DNA of 62,334 bases, from contig NZ_JAAZWB010000071.1 of assembly GCF_012524115.1 (NCBI RefSeq), positions 1 to 62,334 of the forward strand, given 5' to 3'. Made by a program: the position numbers and the translations under genes. The notes below the pieces were generated by a model, which saw only the letters and a list, made by a program, of their open reading frames with translations, ran no database searches and was not told the origin of the DNA. This DNA comes from Bacillus sp. RO1 (GTDB lineage Bacteria; Bacillota; Bacilli; Bacillales; Bacillaceae_I). Shown piece after piece: positions 32,945 to 44,427 of the stretch (positions are counted from its first letter, which is position 1; every line of letters starts with the position of its first letter).

Positions 32945-35900
32945 TTATTCTACCGTTACAGGTTCTTCTGTGCCAACTTCTTTCGTAAGATCGAATTTGC
33001 GGTAGCGGTTCATACCTGTACCAGCTGGAACTAGTTTACCAATGATAACATTCTCTTTAAGACCTAGTAGCTCGTCACGTTTTCCTTTAATCGCAGCGTC
33101 TGTCAGGACTCTAGTCGTTTCCTGGAAGGATGCTGCAGATAGGAAGGAATCTGTTTCAAGAGATGCTTTCGTGATACCAAGTAATACCGGACGTCCAGTT
33201 GCAGGTGTTCTACCTTCAAGAAGTACACGTTCGTTTGCATCAGTGAATTGGTGAACATCAAGCAGAGTTCCTGGTAAAACATCTGTATCACCAGCATCAA
33301 TAACACGTACTTTACGTAGCATCTGGCGAACCATAACCTCTACGTGCTTGTCACCGATTTCTACCCCTTGCATACGGTATACTTTTTGAACTTCAAGCAA
33401 TAGATACTCCTGTACAGATACCATATCTTTCACTTTCAGTAGTTCTTTCGGATCGATAGAACCTTCTGTTAGTTCCTGACCACGAGATACTTCTGAATTT
33501 ACGCCGACTTTAAGGCGACCAGTGTACGGTACTGTGTAGTTTCTCGTTTCCACTTCACCTTGGACAGTGATTTCTTGCTGACGGTCGCGACCTTCGTTGA
33601 TGGAAGTAACTACACCATCAATTTCAGAAATGACCGCTTGACCTTTAGGATTACGCGCTTCGAAAATCTCTTGGATACGCGGTAAACCTTGAGTGATATC
33701 GTCTCCTGCAACCCCACCTGTATGGAATGTACGCATCGTCAACTGAGTTCCTGGCTCACCGATAGATTGGGCAGCGATAATACCTACTGCTTCTCCCACT
33801 TCTACTTCTAAGCCAGTCGCAAGGTTGCGGCCGTAACATTTTTTACATACACCATGACGAGTGTCACATGTAAATACAGAGCGGATCCAAACATCTTCCA
33901 CGCCTGCTTCTACGATGGTTGTTGCAAGGTCTTCAGTAATTAAATCGTTACCAGCAACAAGAACTTCCCCTGTTTCAGGGTGCTTCACAGCTTTTCTTGC
34001 ATAACGACCAACTAAACGTTCTTCTAACTTTTCTACTACTTCTGTGCCATCTTTCAGGGCAGTGATGTGCAGACCGCGGTCTGTTCCACAATCTATCTCA
34101 CGAACGATAACATCTTGTGCCACGTCTACAAGACGACGAGTCAAGTAACCTGAATCGGCAGTTTTCAGTGCTGTATCGGCAAGACCTTTACGCGCACCGT
34201 GAGTAGAGATAAAGTATTCCAATACCGTTAGACCTTCACGGAAACTGGATTTGATCGGTAATTCGATGATACGTCCAGACGGATTGGCCATTAGTCCACG
34301 CATACCAGCTAACTGTGTAAAGTTAGATGCGTTACCACGGGCACCGGAATCACTCATCATGAAGATGTGGTTCAGGCGTGGCAAGGACGCCATTAGCAAC
34401 CCTTGGATCTTATCCTTCGCAGCACTCCAGATGGAGATAACGCGGTCATAGCGCTCTTCCTCAGTGATCAAACCACGGCGGAACTGCTTAAGGACTGTAT
34501 CAACTTTTGTTTGTGCTTCCACCAAGATTTCATCTTTCTCTTTAAGAACTACGATATCTGCTACACCAACTGTGATACCAGCTTTAGTAGAGTAACGGAA
34601 TCCAAGGTTTTTCATGCGGTCAAGCATCTCGGATGTTTGCGTGATCTTGAAGCGTTTGAACACTTCCGCGATGATGTTACCAAGGATTTTCTTCTTAAAT
34701 GGATCGATTAATTCTTGTGCTTGGATTGCTTCTTTTACATTCGCACCTTTTTCCACAAAGTACTTCTCAGGAGTGTTCACTTCTAAGTTGAACTTTGTAG
34801 GCTCGTTAATGTATGGGAATGACGGCGGCAGGATTTCGTTGAAGATCAACTTCCCTACTGTCGTAATTAAAAGCTTTTGTTTTTGCTCTTCAGTGAATGT
34901 TTCATTATTTAAGGAACCTGCATATACCGCTACACGAGTGTGCAGATGTACATAGCCGTTTGAATAAGCGATAAGCGCTTCATTCGTATCCTTAAATACC
35001 ATTCCTTCACCTACAGCATTTTCTCGCTCTAGTGTTAAGTAGTAGTTACCAAGTACCATATCCTGGGAAGGTGTTACTACAGGTTTTCCATCCTTAGGGT
35101 TAAGGATGTTTTGTGCAGCAAGCATCAAGATGCGTGCTTCAGCCTGTGCTTCCGCAGAAAGAGGTACGTGAACAGCCATTTGGTCACCGTCAAAGTCCGC
35201 GTTGTATGCAGTACATACAAGAGGGTGTAGACGAATAGCACGGCCTTCTACTAGGGTAGGTTCAAACGCTTGAATACCTAGTCTGTGTAGAGTTGGTGCG
35301 CGGTTCAGTAATACTGGATGCTCCTTGATAACGGATTCCAATACGTCCCAAACCTCGGGTTGTACGCGTTCGATCTTACGCTTCGCACTCTTAATGTTAT
35401 GTGCAAGCCCGCGTTCTACAAGTTCTTTCATTACGAAAGGCTTGAATAGCTCAAGGGCCATTTCTTTCGGTAATCCACATTGGTACATTTTCAAGTTAGG
35501 TCCTACAACGATAACGGAACGACCAGAATAGTCAACACGTTTTCCTAGTAAGTTCTGACGGAAACGACCTTGCTTCCCTTTCAGCATGTGAGAAAGAGAT
35601 TTCAATGGACGGTTACCAGGTCCTGTTACTGGACGGCCACGGCGACCATTGTCGATAAGTGCGTCAACAGCTTCTTGTAACATACGTTTTTCGTTCTGTA
35701 CGATGATGCTTGGGGCACCAAGGTCAAGAAGACGTTTTAAACGGTTATTACGGTTGATTACACGGCGATACAAGTCATTCAAGTCAGAAGTCGCAAATCG
35801 ACCACCATCCAATTGCACCATTGGACGTAATTCAGGAGGAATGACAGGAAGTACATCAAGAATCATCCATGATGGTTCGTTGCCGGATCCTCTGAAGGAT

Positions 35901-36541
35901 TCCAATACTTCCAGACGCTTAATTGCTCTTGTACGGCGTTGGCCTTGAGCAGTTTTAAGCTCTTCTTTTAGTGTATCTACTTCTTTTTCTAAGTCGATAT
36001 CAAAAAGAAGTTTCTTGATTGCCTCTGCACCCATGGCAGCTTGGAATGTTTGACCATACTTTTCACGGTATGCACGGAATTCCTTTTCAGAAAGCAGTTG
36101 CTTCTTCTCCAAAGGAGTGTCGCCTGTTTCTGTTACCACGTAAGATGCAAAGTAAATAACTTCCTCTAGCGCACGTGGGGACATGTCAAGAACAAGACCC
36201 ATGCGGCTTGGGATTCCTTTGAAGTACCAGATATGGGATACAGGAGCAGCAAGTTCGATGTGACCCATGCGTTCACGACGTACTTTTGCTCTTGTCACTT
36301 CTACACCACAGCGGTCACAAACGACGCCCTTATAACGGACACGCTTGTATTTACCACAGTGACATTCCCAGTCTTTTGTCGGACCGAAAATCCTTTCGCA
36401 GAATAACCCATCTTTTTCTGGCTTTAATGTACGATAGTTAATTGTCTCAGGCTTCTTGACTTCCCCGAAAGACCAGGATCTGATCTTGTCGGGTGAAGCA
36501 AGGCCTATTTTCATGTATTCAAAATTATTAACATCTAGCAA
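32945..36541 (-). CDS. rpoC: RNA polymerase subunit beta'
   Basis: Beta' carries the catalytic centre. The 1198-aa protein has an N-terminal zinc ribbon ([20 protein letters not shown], about 60-79), the catalytic NADFDGDQM with its three Asp, and a second zinc site ([13 protein letters not shown]). Translation starts at TTG (36541), 8 nt after GGAGG. It lies 66 nt after rpoB with no visible promoter between. Confidence 0.99.
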   Translation of the reverse strand: MLDVNNFEYMKIGLASPDKIRSWSFGEVKKPETINYRTLKPEKDGLFCERIFGPTKDWECHCGKYKRVRYKGVVCDRCGVEVTRAKVRRERMGHIELAAPVSHIWYFKGIPSRMGLVLDMSPRALEEVIYFASYVVTETGDTPLEKKQLLSEKEFRAYREKYGQTFQAAMGAEAIKKLLFDIDLEKEVDTLKEELKTAQGQRRTRAIKRLEVLESFRGSGNEPSWMILDVLPVIPPELRPMVQLDGGRFATSDLNDLYRRVINRNNRLKRLLDLGAPSIIVQNEKRMLQEAVDALIDNGRRGRPVTGPGNRPLKSLSHMLKGKQGRFRQNLLGKRVDYSGRSVIVVGPNLKMYQCGLPKEMALELFKPFVMKELVERGLAHNIKSAKRKIERVQPEVWDVLESVIKEHPVLLNRAPTLHRLGIQAFEPTLVEGRAIRLHPLVCTAYNADFDGDQMAVHVPLSAEAQAEARILMLAAQNILNPKDGKPVVTPSQDMVLGNYYLTLERENAVGEGMVFKDTNEALIAYSNGYVHLHTRVAVYAGSLNNETFTEEQKQKLLITTVGKLIFNEILPPSFPYINEPTKFNLEVNTPEKYFVEKGANVKEAIQAQELIDPFKKKILGNIIAEVFKRFKITQTSEMLDRMKNLGFRYSTKAGITVGVADIVVLKEKDEILVEAQTKVDTVLKQFRRGLITEEERYDRVISIWSAAKDKIQGLLMASLPRLNHIFMMSDSGARGNASNFTQLAGMRGLMANPSGRIIELPIKSSFREGLTVLEYFISTHGARKGLADTALKTADSGYLTRRLVDVAQDVIVREIDCGTDRGLHITALKDGTEVVEKLEERLVGRYARKAVKHPETGEVLVAGNDLITEDLATTIVEAGVEDVWIRSVFTCDTRHGVCKKCYGRNLATGLEVEVGEAVGIIAAQSIGEPGTQLTMRTFHTGGVAGDDITQGLPRIQEIFEARNPKGQAVISEIDGVVTSINEGRDRQQEITVQGEVETRNYTVPYTGRLKVGVNSEVSRGQELTEGSIDPKELLKVKDMVSVQEYLLLEVQKVYRMQGVEIGDKHVEVMVRQMLRKVRVIDAGDTDVLPGTLLDVHQFTDANERVLLEGRTPATGRPVLLGITKASLETDSFLSAASFQETTRVLTDAAIKGKRDELLGLKENVIIGKLVPAGTGMNRYRKFDLTKEVGTEEPVTVE

Positions 36542-36607
36542 GGGGCCTACCTCCCTTATAATCTACAGGTTCTACCCAAATGCTTATCTTTAAAGTACTG
36601 TTGGCCA

Positions 36608-39600
36608 TCAGTCTTTAGCGACAGTTTCTTTTACTTCTTCTACTTGATCTGAATCAAGGGAAATACCTTCGGAAGCTTGTTCTTCATCTTCCTCTAGATC
36701 TCTCATTTCTATCTCTTCTTCATCGCCTGACAGGATTTTTACATCCATACCTAAACTTTGAAGTTCTTTGATTAATACTTTGAAGGATTCAGGTACACCA
36801 GGTTCAGGTACATTTTCACCTTTTACGATCGCCTCGTACGTTTTCACACGTCCTACTACGTCATCGGATTTAACTGTAAGGATTTCTTGTAGTGTATATG
36901 CGGCACCATAAGCCTCAAGTGCCCATACCTCCATCTCACCGAAACGTTGTCCACCAAATTGCGCTTTACCGCCAAGTGGTTGTTGTGTAACAAGTGAGTA
37001 AGGTCCAGTAGAACGTGCGTGAAGCTTATCATCAACCATGTGCGCAAGTTTAATCATATACATGATCCCTACGGATACACGGCTGTCGAACGGCTCACCT
37101 GTTCTTCCGTCATACAATACTGTTTTCGCATCTCTTGCCATGCCAGCTTCTTCTAGTGTGCTCCATACGTCTTCTTCACGCGCGCCATCAAATACGGCGG
37201 AAGCAACGTGGATGCCCAATGTTCTTGCTGCCATTCCTAGGTGAAGCTCCAATACCTGCCCGATGTTCATACGAGAAGGTACCCCTAGTGGGTTTAACAT
37301 GATGTCAATTGGTGTTCCATCTGGCAAGTAAGGCATATCTTCTTCCGGTAAGATACGGGAGATTACCCCTTTGTTACCATGTCGTCCGGCCATTTTATCA
37401 CCTTCAGAGATTTTACGCTTCTGAACGATGTATGCACGAACTAGTTGGTTAACACCTGGTGGCAATTCGTCACCATCTTCACGGTTGAATACTTTTACAT
37501 CAAGTACGATACCGCCACCACCGTGTGGAACTCTTAGTGATGTATCTCGTACTTCTCTTGCTTTCTCACCGAAGATTGCGTGTAATAGACGTTCTTCAGC
37601 AGTTAGTTCTGTAACCCCTTTAGGTGTTACCTTACCTACTAATAGGTCTCCGTCTTTTACTTCCGCACCCACTCGGATGATTCCGCGGTCGTCAAGGTTT
37701 TTAAGTGCCTCTTCCCCGACGTTCGGGATATCACGTGTGATTTCCTCTGGTCCAAGTTTTGTGTCACGTGCTTCTGACTCATATTCTTCAATATGAATGG
37801 AAGTGTACACATCATCCTTTACCAGACGCTCACTCATGATGATAGCATCCTCATAGTTATATCCGTCCCATGTCATGAAACCTACCATTACGTTACGGCC
37901 AAGTGCCAATTCACCTTTTTCCATGGATGGACCGTCTGCAAGGATTTCTCCTTTTGTTACAACGTCACCAACGGAAACAATCGGACGTTGGTTATAACAA
38001 GTACCTTGGTTGGAACGAATGAATTTAAGCATTCTGTACTTATCAAGGTTGCCTTTAACTTGTTGTCCGTCGACTTCTTCCATACGACGCACCCAAACTT
38101 CGCGGGCTTCTACTCGCTCTACAACACCAGGGTGTTTACAGATAACGGCAGCACCGGAGTCTTTTGCGGAAACGTGCTCCATCCCAGTACCAACAATCGG
38201 GGATTCCGGTTGCAATAAAGGTACAGCTTGACGTTGCATGTTCGCTCCCATTAGGGCACGGTTGGAGTCATCGTTTTCCAAGAAAGGAATACAAGCTGTC
38301 GCAGCAGATACAACCTGCTTAGGAGAAACGTCCATGTAGTCGATTCTCTCACTTACAACAACCGTGTTCTCTCCGCGGAAACGGGAAACAACATTTTGAT
38401 CCAAGAATGTACCATCTTCACCAAGACGGGCATTTGCTTGGGCCACTACATAGTTATCTTCTTCATCTGCAGTCAAGTAATCAATTTGGTCTGTTACGCG
38501 GCCCGTTTCAGGGTCAACTCTTCTGTAAGGAGTTTCGATGAAACCAAATTTATTTACTTTCGCAAAAGAGGAAAGGGAGTTGATCAAACCGATGTTTGGT
38601 CCCTCAGGAGTCTCGATCGGACACATACGGCCATAGTGAGAGTAGTGAACGTCACGTACTTCAAAGCCGGCACGCTCACGCGTCAAACCACCAGGTCCAA
38701 GCGCAGACAATCTACGTTTATGTGTCAATTCAGCTAATGGATTCGTTTGATCCATGAACTGAGATAACTGAGAGCTTCCGAAGAACTCTTTAATAGATGC
38801 AATAACAGGTCTGATGTTGATCAATTGTTGCGGAGTGATGGTGTTCGTGTCCTGGATGGACATTCTCTCACGAACTACACGCTCCATTCTGGATAAACCG
38901 ATACGGAACTGATTTTGAAGAAGTTCTCCAACAGAACGTAAACGACGGTTACCAAGGTGATCAATATCATCTGTATCGCCTACACCATGTAGAAGGTCAA
39001 AGAAGTAACTGATAGAAGCAATGATATCCGCAGGAGCGATATGCTTTACTTTTTCTTCAATAAAACCGTTGCCTAAAACGACGATTTCTTTTTCACCTTC
39101 TGCATCATTTGGTGCATATATCTTAATAGATTGCATAGGCACTTCATCTTCTACTACTCCACCGTGCGGATGGAAAGAAGTCAGGCCGATACCATCTTCA
39201 ATGTTAGGTAAAATGCGATCTAAAGTTCTACGATCTAATAGCGTACCTTTTTCTACAATGATTTCCCCAGTTTCTGGGTCTACAAGTGTTTCAGCAATAC
39301 GTTGATTGAAAAGTCTGTTCTTGATATGAAGCTTTTTATTAATCTTGTATCTTCCAACACTTGCCAAATCATAGCGTTTAGGGTCGAAAAATCTAGACTC
39401 TAATAAACTTTTTGCGTTTTCAACCGTTGGTGGTTCACCAGGGCGTAGACGCTCATATATTTCTAGTAATGCCTTTTCTGTGCTTTCTGTGTTATCCTTA
39501 TCTAAAGTATTGCGAAGGTACTCGTTTTCGCCAAGAAGATCAATGATTTCCTGGTCGGAACCGAATCCAAGAGCACGCAAAAGAACCGTTACTGGTAGTT

Positions 39601-40165
39601 TACGAGTACGATCTATACGAACATATACAACATCTTTAGCGTCAGTCTCGTATTCTAACCATGCACCACGGTTTGGAATAACAGTAGCCGAAAAGCCTTT
39701 TTTACCATTTTTATCTACTTTTCCGCTGTAATACACACTTGGAGAACGCACTAACTGAGATACAATAACACGTTCTGCACCATTAATAACGAACGTACCA
39801 GTATCCGTCATCAACGGGAAATCACCCATAAATACATCCTGGTCTTTAACTTCACCAGTTTCTTTGTTAATGAGACGAACCTTCACACGTAAAGGAGCTG
39901 AGTATGTAACATCTCTTTCCTTTGATTCTTCAACAGAATATTTAGGTTCCCCTAAGCTATAGTCGATGAATTCTAAAGATAGATTTCCTGTGAAGTCTTC
40001 AATCGGGGAAATGTCATGAAACATTTCTCTTAACCCCTCATCAAGGAACCATTGATAAGAAGATGTTTGAATCTCTATTAGATTTGGTAAATCTAATACT
40101 TCACTAATGCGAGCATAACTTCTGCGTTGGCGGTGTCGTCCGTATTGAACTAGTTGACCTGTCAA
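36608..40165 (-). CDS. rpoB: RNA polymerase subunit beta
   Basis: Beta forms the other half of the polymerase cleft. I use TTG at 40165 as start ([19 protein letters not shown]), behind GAGGGGTG, as in B. subtilis; 1185 aa. The rifampicin-binding cluster ([31 protein letters not shown]) is wild type, so rifampicin sensitivity is predicted. The acidic C terminus is typical of Bacillus. It is followed by rpoC. Confidence 0.99.
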   Translation of the reverse strand: MTGQLVQYGRHRQRRSYARISEVLDLPNLIEIQTSSYQWFLDEGLREMFHDISPIEDFTGNLSLEFIDYSLGEPKYSVEESKERDVTYSAPLRVKVRLINKETGEVKDQDVFMGDFPLMTDTGTFVINGAERVIVSQLVRSPSVYYSGKVDKNGKKGFSATVIPNRGAWLEYETDAKDVVYVRIDRTRKLPVTVLLRALGFGSDQEIIDLLGENEYLRNTLDKDNTESTEKALLEIYERLRPGEPPTVENAKSLLESRFFDPKRYDLASVGRYKINKKLHIKNRLFNQRIAETLVDPETGEIIVEKGTLLDRRTLDRILPNIEDGIGLTSFHPHGGVVEDEVPMQSIKIYAPNDAEGEKEIVVLGNGFIEEKVKHIAPADIIASISYFFDLLHGVGDTDDIDHLGNRRLRSVGELLQNQFRIGLSRMERVVRERMSIQDTNTITPQQLINIRPVIASIKEFFGSSQLSQFMDQTNPLAELTHKRRLSALGPGGLTRERAGFEVRDVHYSHYGRMCPIETPEGPNIGLINSLSSFAKVNKFGFIETPYRRVDPETGRVTDQIDYLTADEEDNYVVAQANARLGEDGTFLDQNVVSRFRGENTVVVSERIDYMDVSPKQVVSAATACIPFLENDDSNRALMGANMQRQAVPLLQPESPIVGTGMEHVSAKDSGAAVICKHPGVVERVEAREVWVRRMEEVDGQQVKGNLDKYRMLKFIRSNQGTCYNQRPIVSVGDVVTKGEILADGPSMEKGELALGRNVMVGFMTWDGYNYEDAIIMSERLVKDDVYTSIHIEEYESEARDTKLGPEEITRDIPNVGEEALKNLDDRGIIRVGAEVKDGDLLVGKVTPKGVTELTAEERLLHAIFGEKAREVRDTSLRVPHGGGGIVLDVKVFNREDGDELPPGVNQLVRAYIVQKRKISEGDKMAGRHGNKGVISRILPEEDMPYLPDGTPIDIMLNPLGVPSRMNIGQVLELHLGMAARTLGIHVASAVFDGAREEDVWSTLEEAGMARDAKTVLYDGRTGEPFDSRVSVGIMYMIKLAHMVDDKLHARSTGPYSLVTQQPLGGKAQFGGQRFGEMEVWALEAYGAAYTLQEILTVKSDDVVGRVKTYEAIVKGENVPEPGVPESFKVLIKELQSLGMDVKILSGDEEEIEMRDLEEDEEQASEGISLDSDQVEEVKETVAKD

Positions 40166-40247
40166 CTGATTCACCCCTCGTATCAAGCGTTATTAATAGT
40201 AGTTTAAAAAATATAAACCACTCAAAGCCAAACATAAAAAAACATTC

Positions 40248-40283
40248 AACATGGAAACAATGCTGCTTAAACGAATCCATGTT
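40248..40283 (-). promoter_or_regulatory. Hairpin in the rpoB leader
   Basis: AACATGGA pairs with TCCATGTT across a 20-nt loop in the AT-rich, roughly 265-nt leader of rpoB. A role is inference. Apart from this hairpin and the promoter next to ybxB, I see no gene in 40166-40454. Confidence 0.4.
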
Positions 40284-40429
40284 AAAAATAAAAAATGGTT
40301 TCAATACAGAAAACCACGTTTTTACAATCGCTCTATTGATTTTACTATCTTTTCCAAGCATACTAATTTTATACATGCAAAATACATAAAATTATTAGTG
40401 CTCAGAAAAATACATATTGGCATTAAACA

Positions 40430-40458
40430 ATGCTACCATAACAAAAAAACCAAGTCAA
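40430..40458 (-). promoter_or_regulatory. Sigma-A promoter of rpoB-rpoC
   Basis: The minus strand has TTGACT (40453-40458), a 17-bp spacer and TAGCAT (40430-40435) with extended TGG. It overlaps the ybxB stop and would yield a leader of about 260 nt. Confidence 0.6.
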
Positions 40459-41057
40459 CCCTTTTTTGATTTGATGATGGAGTAGCCTTTTTTCTTTGTC
40501 ACAACTTCCACTTCCTCAAACAATGATTCCAATTTCTCCATTGCAGAAGGAGCTCCCTGTTTCTTTTGGATCACAATCCACAGTTCACCTTTTGGCGCCA
40601 AATGCGTCCAAGCTTTTTCTAAAATTTCATGAACTACTTTTTTACCAGCGCGGATCGGAGGATTAGAAAGTATTGCCGCATAGTCGGTGGTAGTGACATT
40701 TTCATAGATATCACTAGTGAAAACCGTGATGTTTTCCACTTTGTTAACAGAACCGTTTTCTTTGGCAAGTTCGACAGCTCGTTCATTGACATCAATCATG
40801 TCCACGTGACGATGTGGATAAAATTTTGCAAGAGACAATCCAATCGGACCATATCCACAGCCAACATCCAGAATGCGACCTTCCACTTCCGGTTCTTCAA
40901 AAGCCTCTATCAGCACTTTTGATCCAAAGTCCACTTCTTTTTTTGAAAAAACACCGCTATCCGTTATGAAAGAAAAGTTGTTACCTTTCAAATCAAATTT
41001 CCATTGTTGACGGTTGCTTTCCACAGATGGCTTGTTTGTATAATAATGATTCGTCAT
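40455..41057 (-). CDS. ybxB: Class I SAM-dependent methyltransferase YbxB (RsmC-like)
   Basis: The 200-aa protein has the SAM-binding motif ILDVGCGYGPIGL (near 62-74) and the catalytic SNPPIRAGK (N6/N2-type NPP motif), like the C-terminal half of 16S rRNA G1207 methyltransferase RsmC. The ATG at 41057 is 7 nt after GGAG. It sits between rplL and rpoB as in B. subtilis, separated from rplL by a terminator. The substrate is not proven. Confidence 0.9.
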   Translation of the reverse strand: MTNHYYTNKPSVESNRQQWKFDLKGNNFSFITDSGVFSKKEVDFGSKVLIEAFEEPEVEGRILDVGCGYGPIGLSLAKFYPHRHVDMIDVNERAVELAKENGSVNKVENITVFTSDIYENVTTTDYAAILSNPPIRAGKKVVHEILEKAWTHLAPKGELWIVIQKKQGAPSAMEKLESLFEEVEVVTKKKGYSIIKSKKG

Positions 41058-41172
41058 ATTTAGTCTCCTTATCTGAAAAGCTATCACTAACTTTTCACCA
41101 AATCAACTTCATATATTAGCACCCTTGAAAAAGACAGTAACCAGGCGGTCCTTACGTCAAGTGTGGCACCGT

Positions 41173-41206
41173 TTAAAAAAAGCCCGCTAACACGTAGCGA
41201 GCTTTC
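41173..41206 (-). terminator. Intrinsic terminator after rplJ-rplL
   Basis: On the minus strand AAAGCTCGCTA and TAGCGGGCTTT form a stem with a T-G pair, followed by T7. It lies about 20 bp after the rplL stop. Confidence 0.85.
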
Positions 41207-41224
41207 CTTTTAAAGAGCCTGTAA

Positions 41225-41587
41225 TTACTTAACTTCTACAGTTGCTCCAACTTCTTCAAGTTTAGCTTTGATTTCTTCAGCTTCTTCTTTAGCAACGCCT
41301 TCTTTAAGAGCTTTAGGAGCGTTATCTACAACTTCTTTAGCTTCTTTAAGACCAAGGCCAGTGATTTCACGTACTACTTTGATAACCTTGATTTTTTGTC
41401 CACCAGCGTTAGCTAGTACTACGTCGAATTCAGTTTGCTCAGCAGCAGCTTCAGCAGCTCCGCCACCAGCTACAGCTACAGGAGCAGCAGCAGTTACACC
41501 AAATTCTTCTTCGATTGCTTTTACTAGGTCGTTTAGTTCTAAAACAGTCATATTTTTAACCGCTTCAATGATTTGTTCGTGTGTCAT
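41225..41587 (-). CDS. rplL: 50S ribosomal protein L7/L12
   Basis: L7/L12 forms the multi-copy stalk that recruits translational GTPases. The 120-aa protein begins [20 protein letters not shown], has an Ala-rich hinge (about 38-52) and the compact C-terminal domain ([18 protein letters not shown]). It follows rplJ by 66 nt. Confidence 0.98.
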   Translation of the reverse strand: MTHEQIIEAVKNMTVLELNDLVKAIEEEFGVTAAAPVAVAGGGAAEAAAEQTEFDVVLANAGGQKIKVIKVVREITGLGLKEAKEVVDNAPKALKEGVAKEEAEEIKAKLEEVGATVEVK

Positions 41588-41653
41588 TGTTAATTTCCTC
41601 CTTAGATATTATAAGTTTTATTGTTTTTTCTTACTTAACTTGCTAGATCGAAA

Positions 41654-42154
41654 TTAAGCGCCTTGCTCTTCTTTTTGATCTGCAACTGCTTTCGTAACAA
41701 GAGCCAAGTTGCGGATTGGAGCTTGAAGGACGCTAAGCAACATGGAAAGAAGACCTTCGCGGGATGGAAGTTCAGCAAGAGCTTTCACTTCTTCAACCGT
41801 TGCAACATTTCCTTCGATTACACCAGCTTTGATTTCTAATGCTTCGTGCTTTTTCGCGAAGTCATTAAGGATCTTAGCAGGAGCTACTACATCTTCAGTA
41901 GAGAATGCGATAGCGTTAGGTCCTGTTAATGCGTCGTTAAGTCCGTTGATGTCTGCTGCTTCAGCCGCACGGCGAGTTAAAGAGTTTTTGTAAACCTTGA
42001 ACTCAACACCTGCTTCACGAAGTTGTTTACGAAGTTCAGTTACTTCCGCAACGTTAAGTCCACGGTAGTCAACTACGATAGTAGATACAGAACCTTTAAA
42101 CTTGTCAGCGATTTCTCCAACAGCTTGTTTTTTTACTTCAACTGCTTTGCTCAT
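41654..42154 (-). CDS. rplJ: 50S ribosomal protein L10
   Basis: L10 anchors L7/L12 dimers to the ribosome. The 166-aa protein begins [23 protein letters not shown] at 42154 is 7 nt after GGAGG; the frame to 42184 is an extension into the leader. Its leader fits the L10 autoregulatory type. Confidence 0.98.
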   Translation of the reverse strand: MSKAVEVKKQAVGEIADKFKGSVSTIVVDYRGLNVAEVTELRKQLREAGVEFKVYKNSLTRRAAEAADINGLNDALTGPNAIAFSTEDVVAPAKILNDFAKKHEALEIKAGVIEGNVATVEEVKALAELPSREGLLSMLLSVLQAPIRNLALVTKAVADQKEEQGA

Positions 42155-42199
42155 CGTTACACCTCCTAAAAAGTTGGTTACCACTTATACCGACCGGTG

Positions 42200-42325
42200 T
42201 ACATAAAGAATGCCTCCACGCAGGTGGAGGCAGAAGTTTTATCGTTAAAAGCACAAGGCTTTATATCGTAAAAATTCACACCTCGGTAGGAAATTAAGCC
42301 AATCGGCACCTACTGTCTACGGTAC
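42200..42325 (-). promoter_or_regulatory. L10 leader RNA with attenuator hairpin
   Basis: The minus strand holds the L10-leader landmarks: GACAGTAGGTGCC and TTAATTTCCTACCGAGGT, then a 9-bp hairpin TGCCTCCAC/GTGGAGGCA (42211-42232) followed by TTCTTTATG. In Bacillus the L10-L12 complex binds this leader to limit its own synthesis. Identified by recall of the consensus. Confidence 0.75.
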
Positions 42326-42356
42326 AAACAATATCATTTTTATAAACACAACGATT

Positions 42357-42385
42357 ATTATAACCGTCTAGTTATCTTGTGTCAA
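42357..42385 (-). promoter_or_regulatory. Consensus sigma-A promoter of rplJ-rplL
   Basis: The minus strand reads TTGACA (42380-42385), 17 bp, TATAAT (42357-42362): a perfect consensus match. The -35 element lies 5 bp inside the rplA downstream edge, so rplJL can be transcribed apart from rplKA. Confidence 0.9.
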
Positions 42386-42389
42386 TATG

Positions 42390-43094
42390 TTAGTTTTTGG
42401 TAGCTACGAAAGTAGAAGCATCAACTTTTACTCCAGGGCCCATTGTAGAAGTAACAGCAATGTTCTTCATGAATGTACCTTTTGCAGCAGCCGGTTTAGC
42501 TTTTAGTAAAGTCTCATAGATAGTTGTGAAGTTTTCAACAAGCTTCGTATCTTCGAAAGAGATTTTACCAACTGGTACGTGGATGTTACCGGATTTATCA
42601 AGACGGTATTCAACTTTACCAGCTTTGATCTCGTTAACAGCTTTAGTTACATCAAATGTAACTGTACCAGTTTTAGGGTTTGGCATTAAACCTTTAGGTC
42701 CTAATACGCGTCCTAGTTTACCAACTTCACCCATCATGTCTGGTGTAGCAACGATTACGTCGAAATCGAACCATCCTTGGTTGATTTTCGCGATCATGTC
42801 AGCATCCCCAACATAGTCAGCTCCAGCAGCTTCTGCTTCTTTCGCTTTTTCGCCTTTAGCGAAAACTAGGACTTTTTGAGTTTTACCAGTTCCATGAGGA
42901 AGCACTACTGCTCCACGGATCTGTTGGTCATTTTTACGAGGGTCAACTCCAAGACGGAATGCAACTTCCACAGTAGCGTCGAACTTCGCAGTGTTTGTTT
43001 TCTTAACTAATTCGATAGCTTCGTTAACAGAGTAAGCCGTTTGACGGTCTACAAGTTTCGCAGCTTCGATGTACTTTTTACCTCTTTTAGCCAT
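42390..43094 (-). CDS. rplA: 50S ribosomal protein L1
   Basis: L1 forms the mobile stalk that moves E-site tRNA and represses its own operon in many bacteria. The 234-aa protein begins [20 protein letters not shown] and has [18 protein letters not shown]. It follows rplK by 117 nt containing a stable hairpin. Confidence 0.98.
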   Translation of the reverse strand: MAKRGKKYIEAAKLVDRQTAYSVNEAIELVKKTNTAKFDATVEVAFRLGVDPRKNDQQIRGAVVLPHGTGKTQKVLVFAKGEKAKEAEAAGADYVGDADMIAKINQGWFDFDVIVATPDMMGEVGKLGRVLGPKGLMPNPKTGTVTFDVTKAVNEIKAGKVEYRLDKSGNIHVPVGKISFEDTKLVENFTTIYETLLKAKPAAAKGTFMKNIAVTSTMGPGVKVDASTFVATKN

Positions 43095-43145
43095 TTTAAA
43101 CGTCCTCCTTATGTGGTTTTAGCGGAATAACCTCCCACGAATAAA

Positions 43146-43180
43146 GGTTGCGAATTGGCCATAAACCAAAATCCGCAACC
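43146..43180 (-). promoter_or_regulatory. Hairpin in the rplK-rplA spacer, candidate L1 site
   Basis: GGTTGCG (43146-43152) pairs with CGCAACC (43174-43180), with inner TTGG/CCAA. It is about 50 nt before rplA. Binding by L1 is inference from the operon, not from a recognised consensus. Confidence 0.45.
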
Positions 43181-43211
43181 CTGAACAGCAGTTAAATCAA
43201 AAGCAATGGGA

Positions 43212-43637
43212 TTAGTCTTCGATGACGATACCCATGCTACGAGCAGTACCTTCAACCATGCGCATTGCAGCTTCTACGCTTGCAGCGTTTAGATCTGGCA
43301 TTTTCGTCTCCGCAATTTCGCGTACTTTATCACGCTTAACTGTTGCAACTTTATTACGGTTTGGTTCACCAGAACCAGACTCAATACCAGCTGCTTTTTT
43401 AAGTAAAACTGCAGCAGGTGGAGTTTTCGTAATAAATGTAAATGAACGGTCTTCAAAAACCGTGATTTCAACAGGGATAATCAATCCAGCTTGATCTGCT
43501 GTACGAGCGTTAAACTCTTTACAGAAACCCATGATGTTAACACCTGCTTGACCTAGTGCTGGTCCAACTGGTGGTGCTGGGTTAGCTTTCGCTGCTGGAA
43601 TTTGTAGCTTTACCATTTTTATTACTTTTTTAGCCAC
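43212..43637 (-). CDS. rplK: 50S ribosomal protein L11
   Basis: L11 forms the GTPase-associated centre with 23S rRNA and is needed for RelA activation; it is the thiostrepton site. The 141-aa protein starts at GTG ([20 protein letters not shown]) 8 nt after GGAGG. The frame continues 57 nt upstream without an SD. The proline-rich loop [18 protein letters not shown] is intact. Confidence 0.97.
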   Translation of the reverse strand: MAKKVIKMVKLQIPAAKANPAPPVGPALGQAGVNIMGFCKEFNARTADQAGLIIPVEITVFEDRSFTFITKTPPAAVLLKKAAGIESGSGEPNRNKVATVKRDKVREIAETKMPDLNAASVEAAMRMVEGTARSMGIVIED

Positions 43638-43698
43638 GAGACACACCTCCTTAAGTCCGTGATGTGGTATCTGGGATTTCTCCCTCCCACTCAACTCA

Positions 43699-43753
43699 TT
43701 CTTTATATATTTAATAAAGAATATTTTTTATTAATAGTCTCTGTTTCAGAGAC
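43699..43753 (-). promoter_or_regulatory. Two consecutive hairpins in the rplK leader
   Basis: GTCTCTG/CAGAGAC (43737-43753) is a perfect 7-bp stem with a 3-nt loop. Next to it TTCTTTAT/ATAAAGAA (43699-43721) forms a second stem. Both lie between the promoter and the rplK SD. Confidence 0.45.
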
Positions 43754-43768
43754 ATACTGACCTTTGAA

Positions 43769-43797
43769 ATAATATCATTTTTACGAAACTATTTCAA
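43769..43797 (-). promoter_or_regulatory. Sigma-A promoter of rplK-rplA
   Basis: The minus strand has TTGAAA (43792-43797), 17 bp and TATTAT (43769-43774) with extended TGA, just downstream of nusG. Confidence 0.75.
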
Positions 43798-43808
43798 GTT
43801 TTTTTACA

Positions 43809-44342
43809 TTATAATTTTTCAATCTGTGTAAAGTCAAGCTCCACAGGGGTTTCACGGCCGAACATATTCACTAGAACTTTCACTTTATGCTTGTCTTTAT
43901 CCAGCTCTACGATGTGGCCAGTGAAGTTTGCAAATGGTCCTTCTGTTACTTTTACGGATTCTTTCAAATCGAAGTCTACTTCTACTTGCTTTTCCATCAT
44001 GCCCATTCTCTTCAGAATGAATGCAATTTCATCATCCAATAGAGGTGTTGGCTTGGAACCGGAGCCGCTTGATCCTACGAAACCTGTTACTCCAGGTGTG
44101 TTACGTACAACATACCAAGAGTCGTCAGTCATGACGATTTCTACTAGAACGTAACCTGGGAAAACTTTTTTCTTGGTTACTTTCTTTTTGCCGTTTTTGA
44201 TGTCTGTTTCTTCTTCTTCAGGAACTACGACACGGAAGATCTTGTCTTGCATCCCCATCGATTCTACTCGTTTTTCTAAGTTCGCTTTTACTTTATTCTC
44301 ATATCCGGAATAAGTATGAACAACGTACCAGTTTTTCTCCAT
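43809..44342 (-). CDS. nusG: Transcription termination/antitermination factor NusG
   Basis: NusG binds RNA polymerase and in Bacillus promotes pausing. The 177-aa protein has the NGN domain (MEKNWYVVHTYSGYENKVKA...) and a C-terminal KOW domain (VKVTEGPFANFTGHIVELD). The start is fixed by homology, but the nearest GGAGG is 21 nt away; a small hairpin (44349-44360) could close the gap. A terminator and a structured repeat separate it from secE, so it needs its own promoter. Confidence 0.97.
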   Translation of the reverse strand: MEKNWYVVHTYSGYENKVKANLEKRVESMGMQDKIFRVVVPEEEETDIKNGKKKVTKKKVFPGYVLVEIVMTDDSWYVVRNTPGVTGFVGSSGSGSKPTPLLDDEIAFILKRMGMMEKQVEVDFDLKESVKVTEGPFANFTGHIVELDKDKHKVKVLVNMFGRETPVELDFTQIEKL

Positions 44343-44348
44343 TGTTTA

Positions 44349-44360
44349 GGACTTGTGTCC
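44349..44360 (-). promoter_or_regulatory. Hairpin between the SD and start codon of nusG
   Basis: GGAC-ACAA-GTCC forms a 4-bp stem between GGAGG (44364-44368) and the ATG at 44342. Folding would shorten the effective spacing from 21 to about 9 nt. No other good SD is seen near the start. Confidence 0.5.
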
Positions 44361-44427
44361 GTCCCTCCCTTTTCTAGCATTTTATTTTTGAGACTATAAA
44401 TGGTAATCATCAGGATTCCGTTGGACT

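Noticed and set aside
36608-40165. Resistance-type changes in rpoB or rpsL
   Set aside because: The rifampicin region of RpoB and the streptomycin positions of RpsL read as wild type.
40166-40186. rpoB start seven codons further upstream
   Set aside because: That extension contains the SD itself; TTG at 40165 matches the known Bacillus start.
40104-40376. Minus-strand 90-aa frame spanning the rpoB leader and start
   Set aside because: It overlaps the rpoB N terminus in another frame, is compositionally biased by AT-rich leader DNA, and has no SD.
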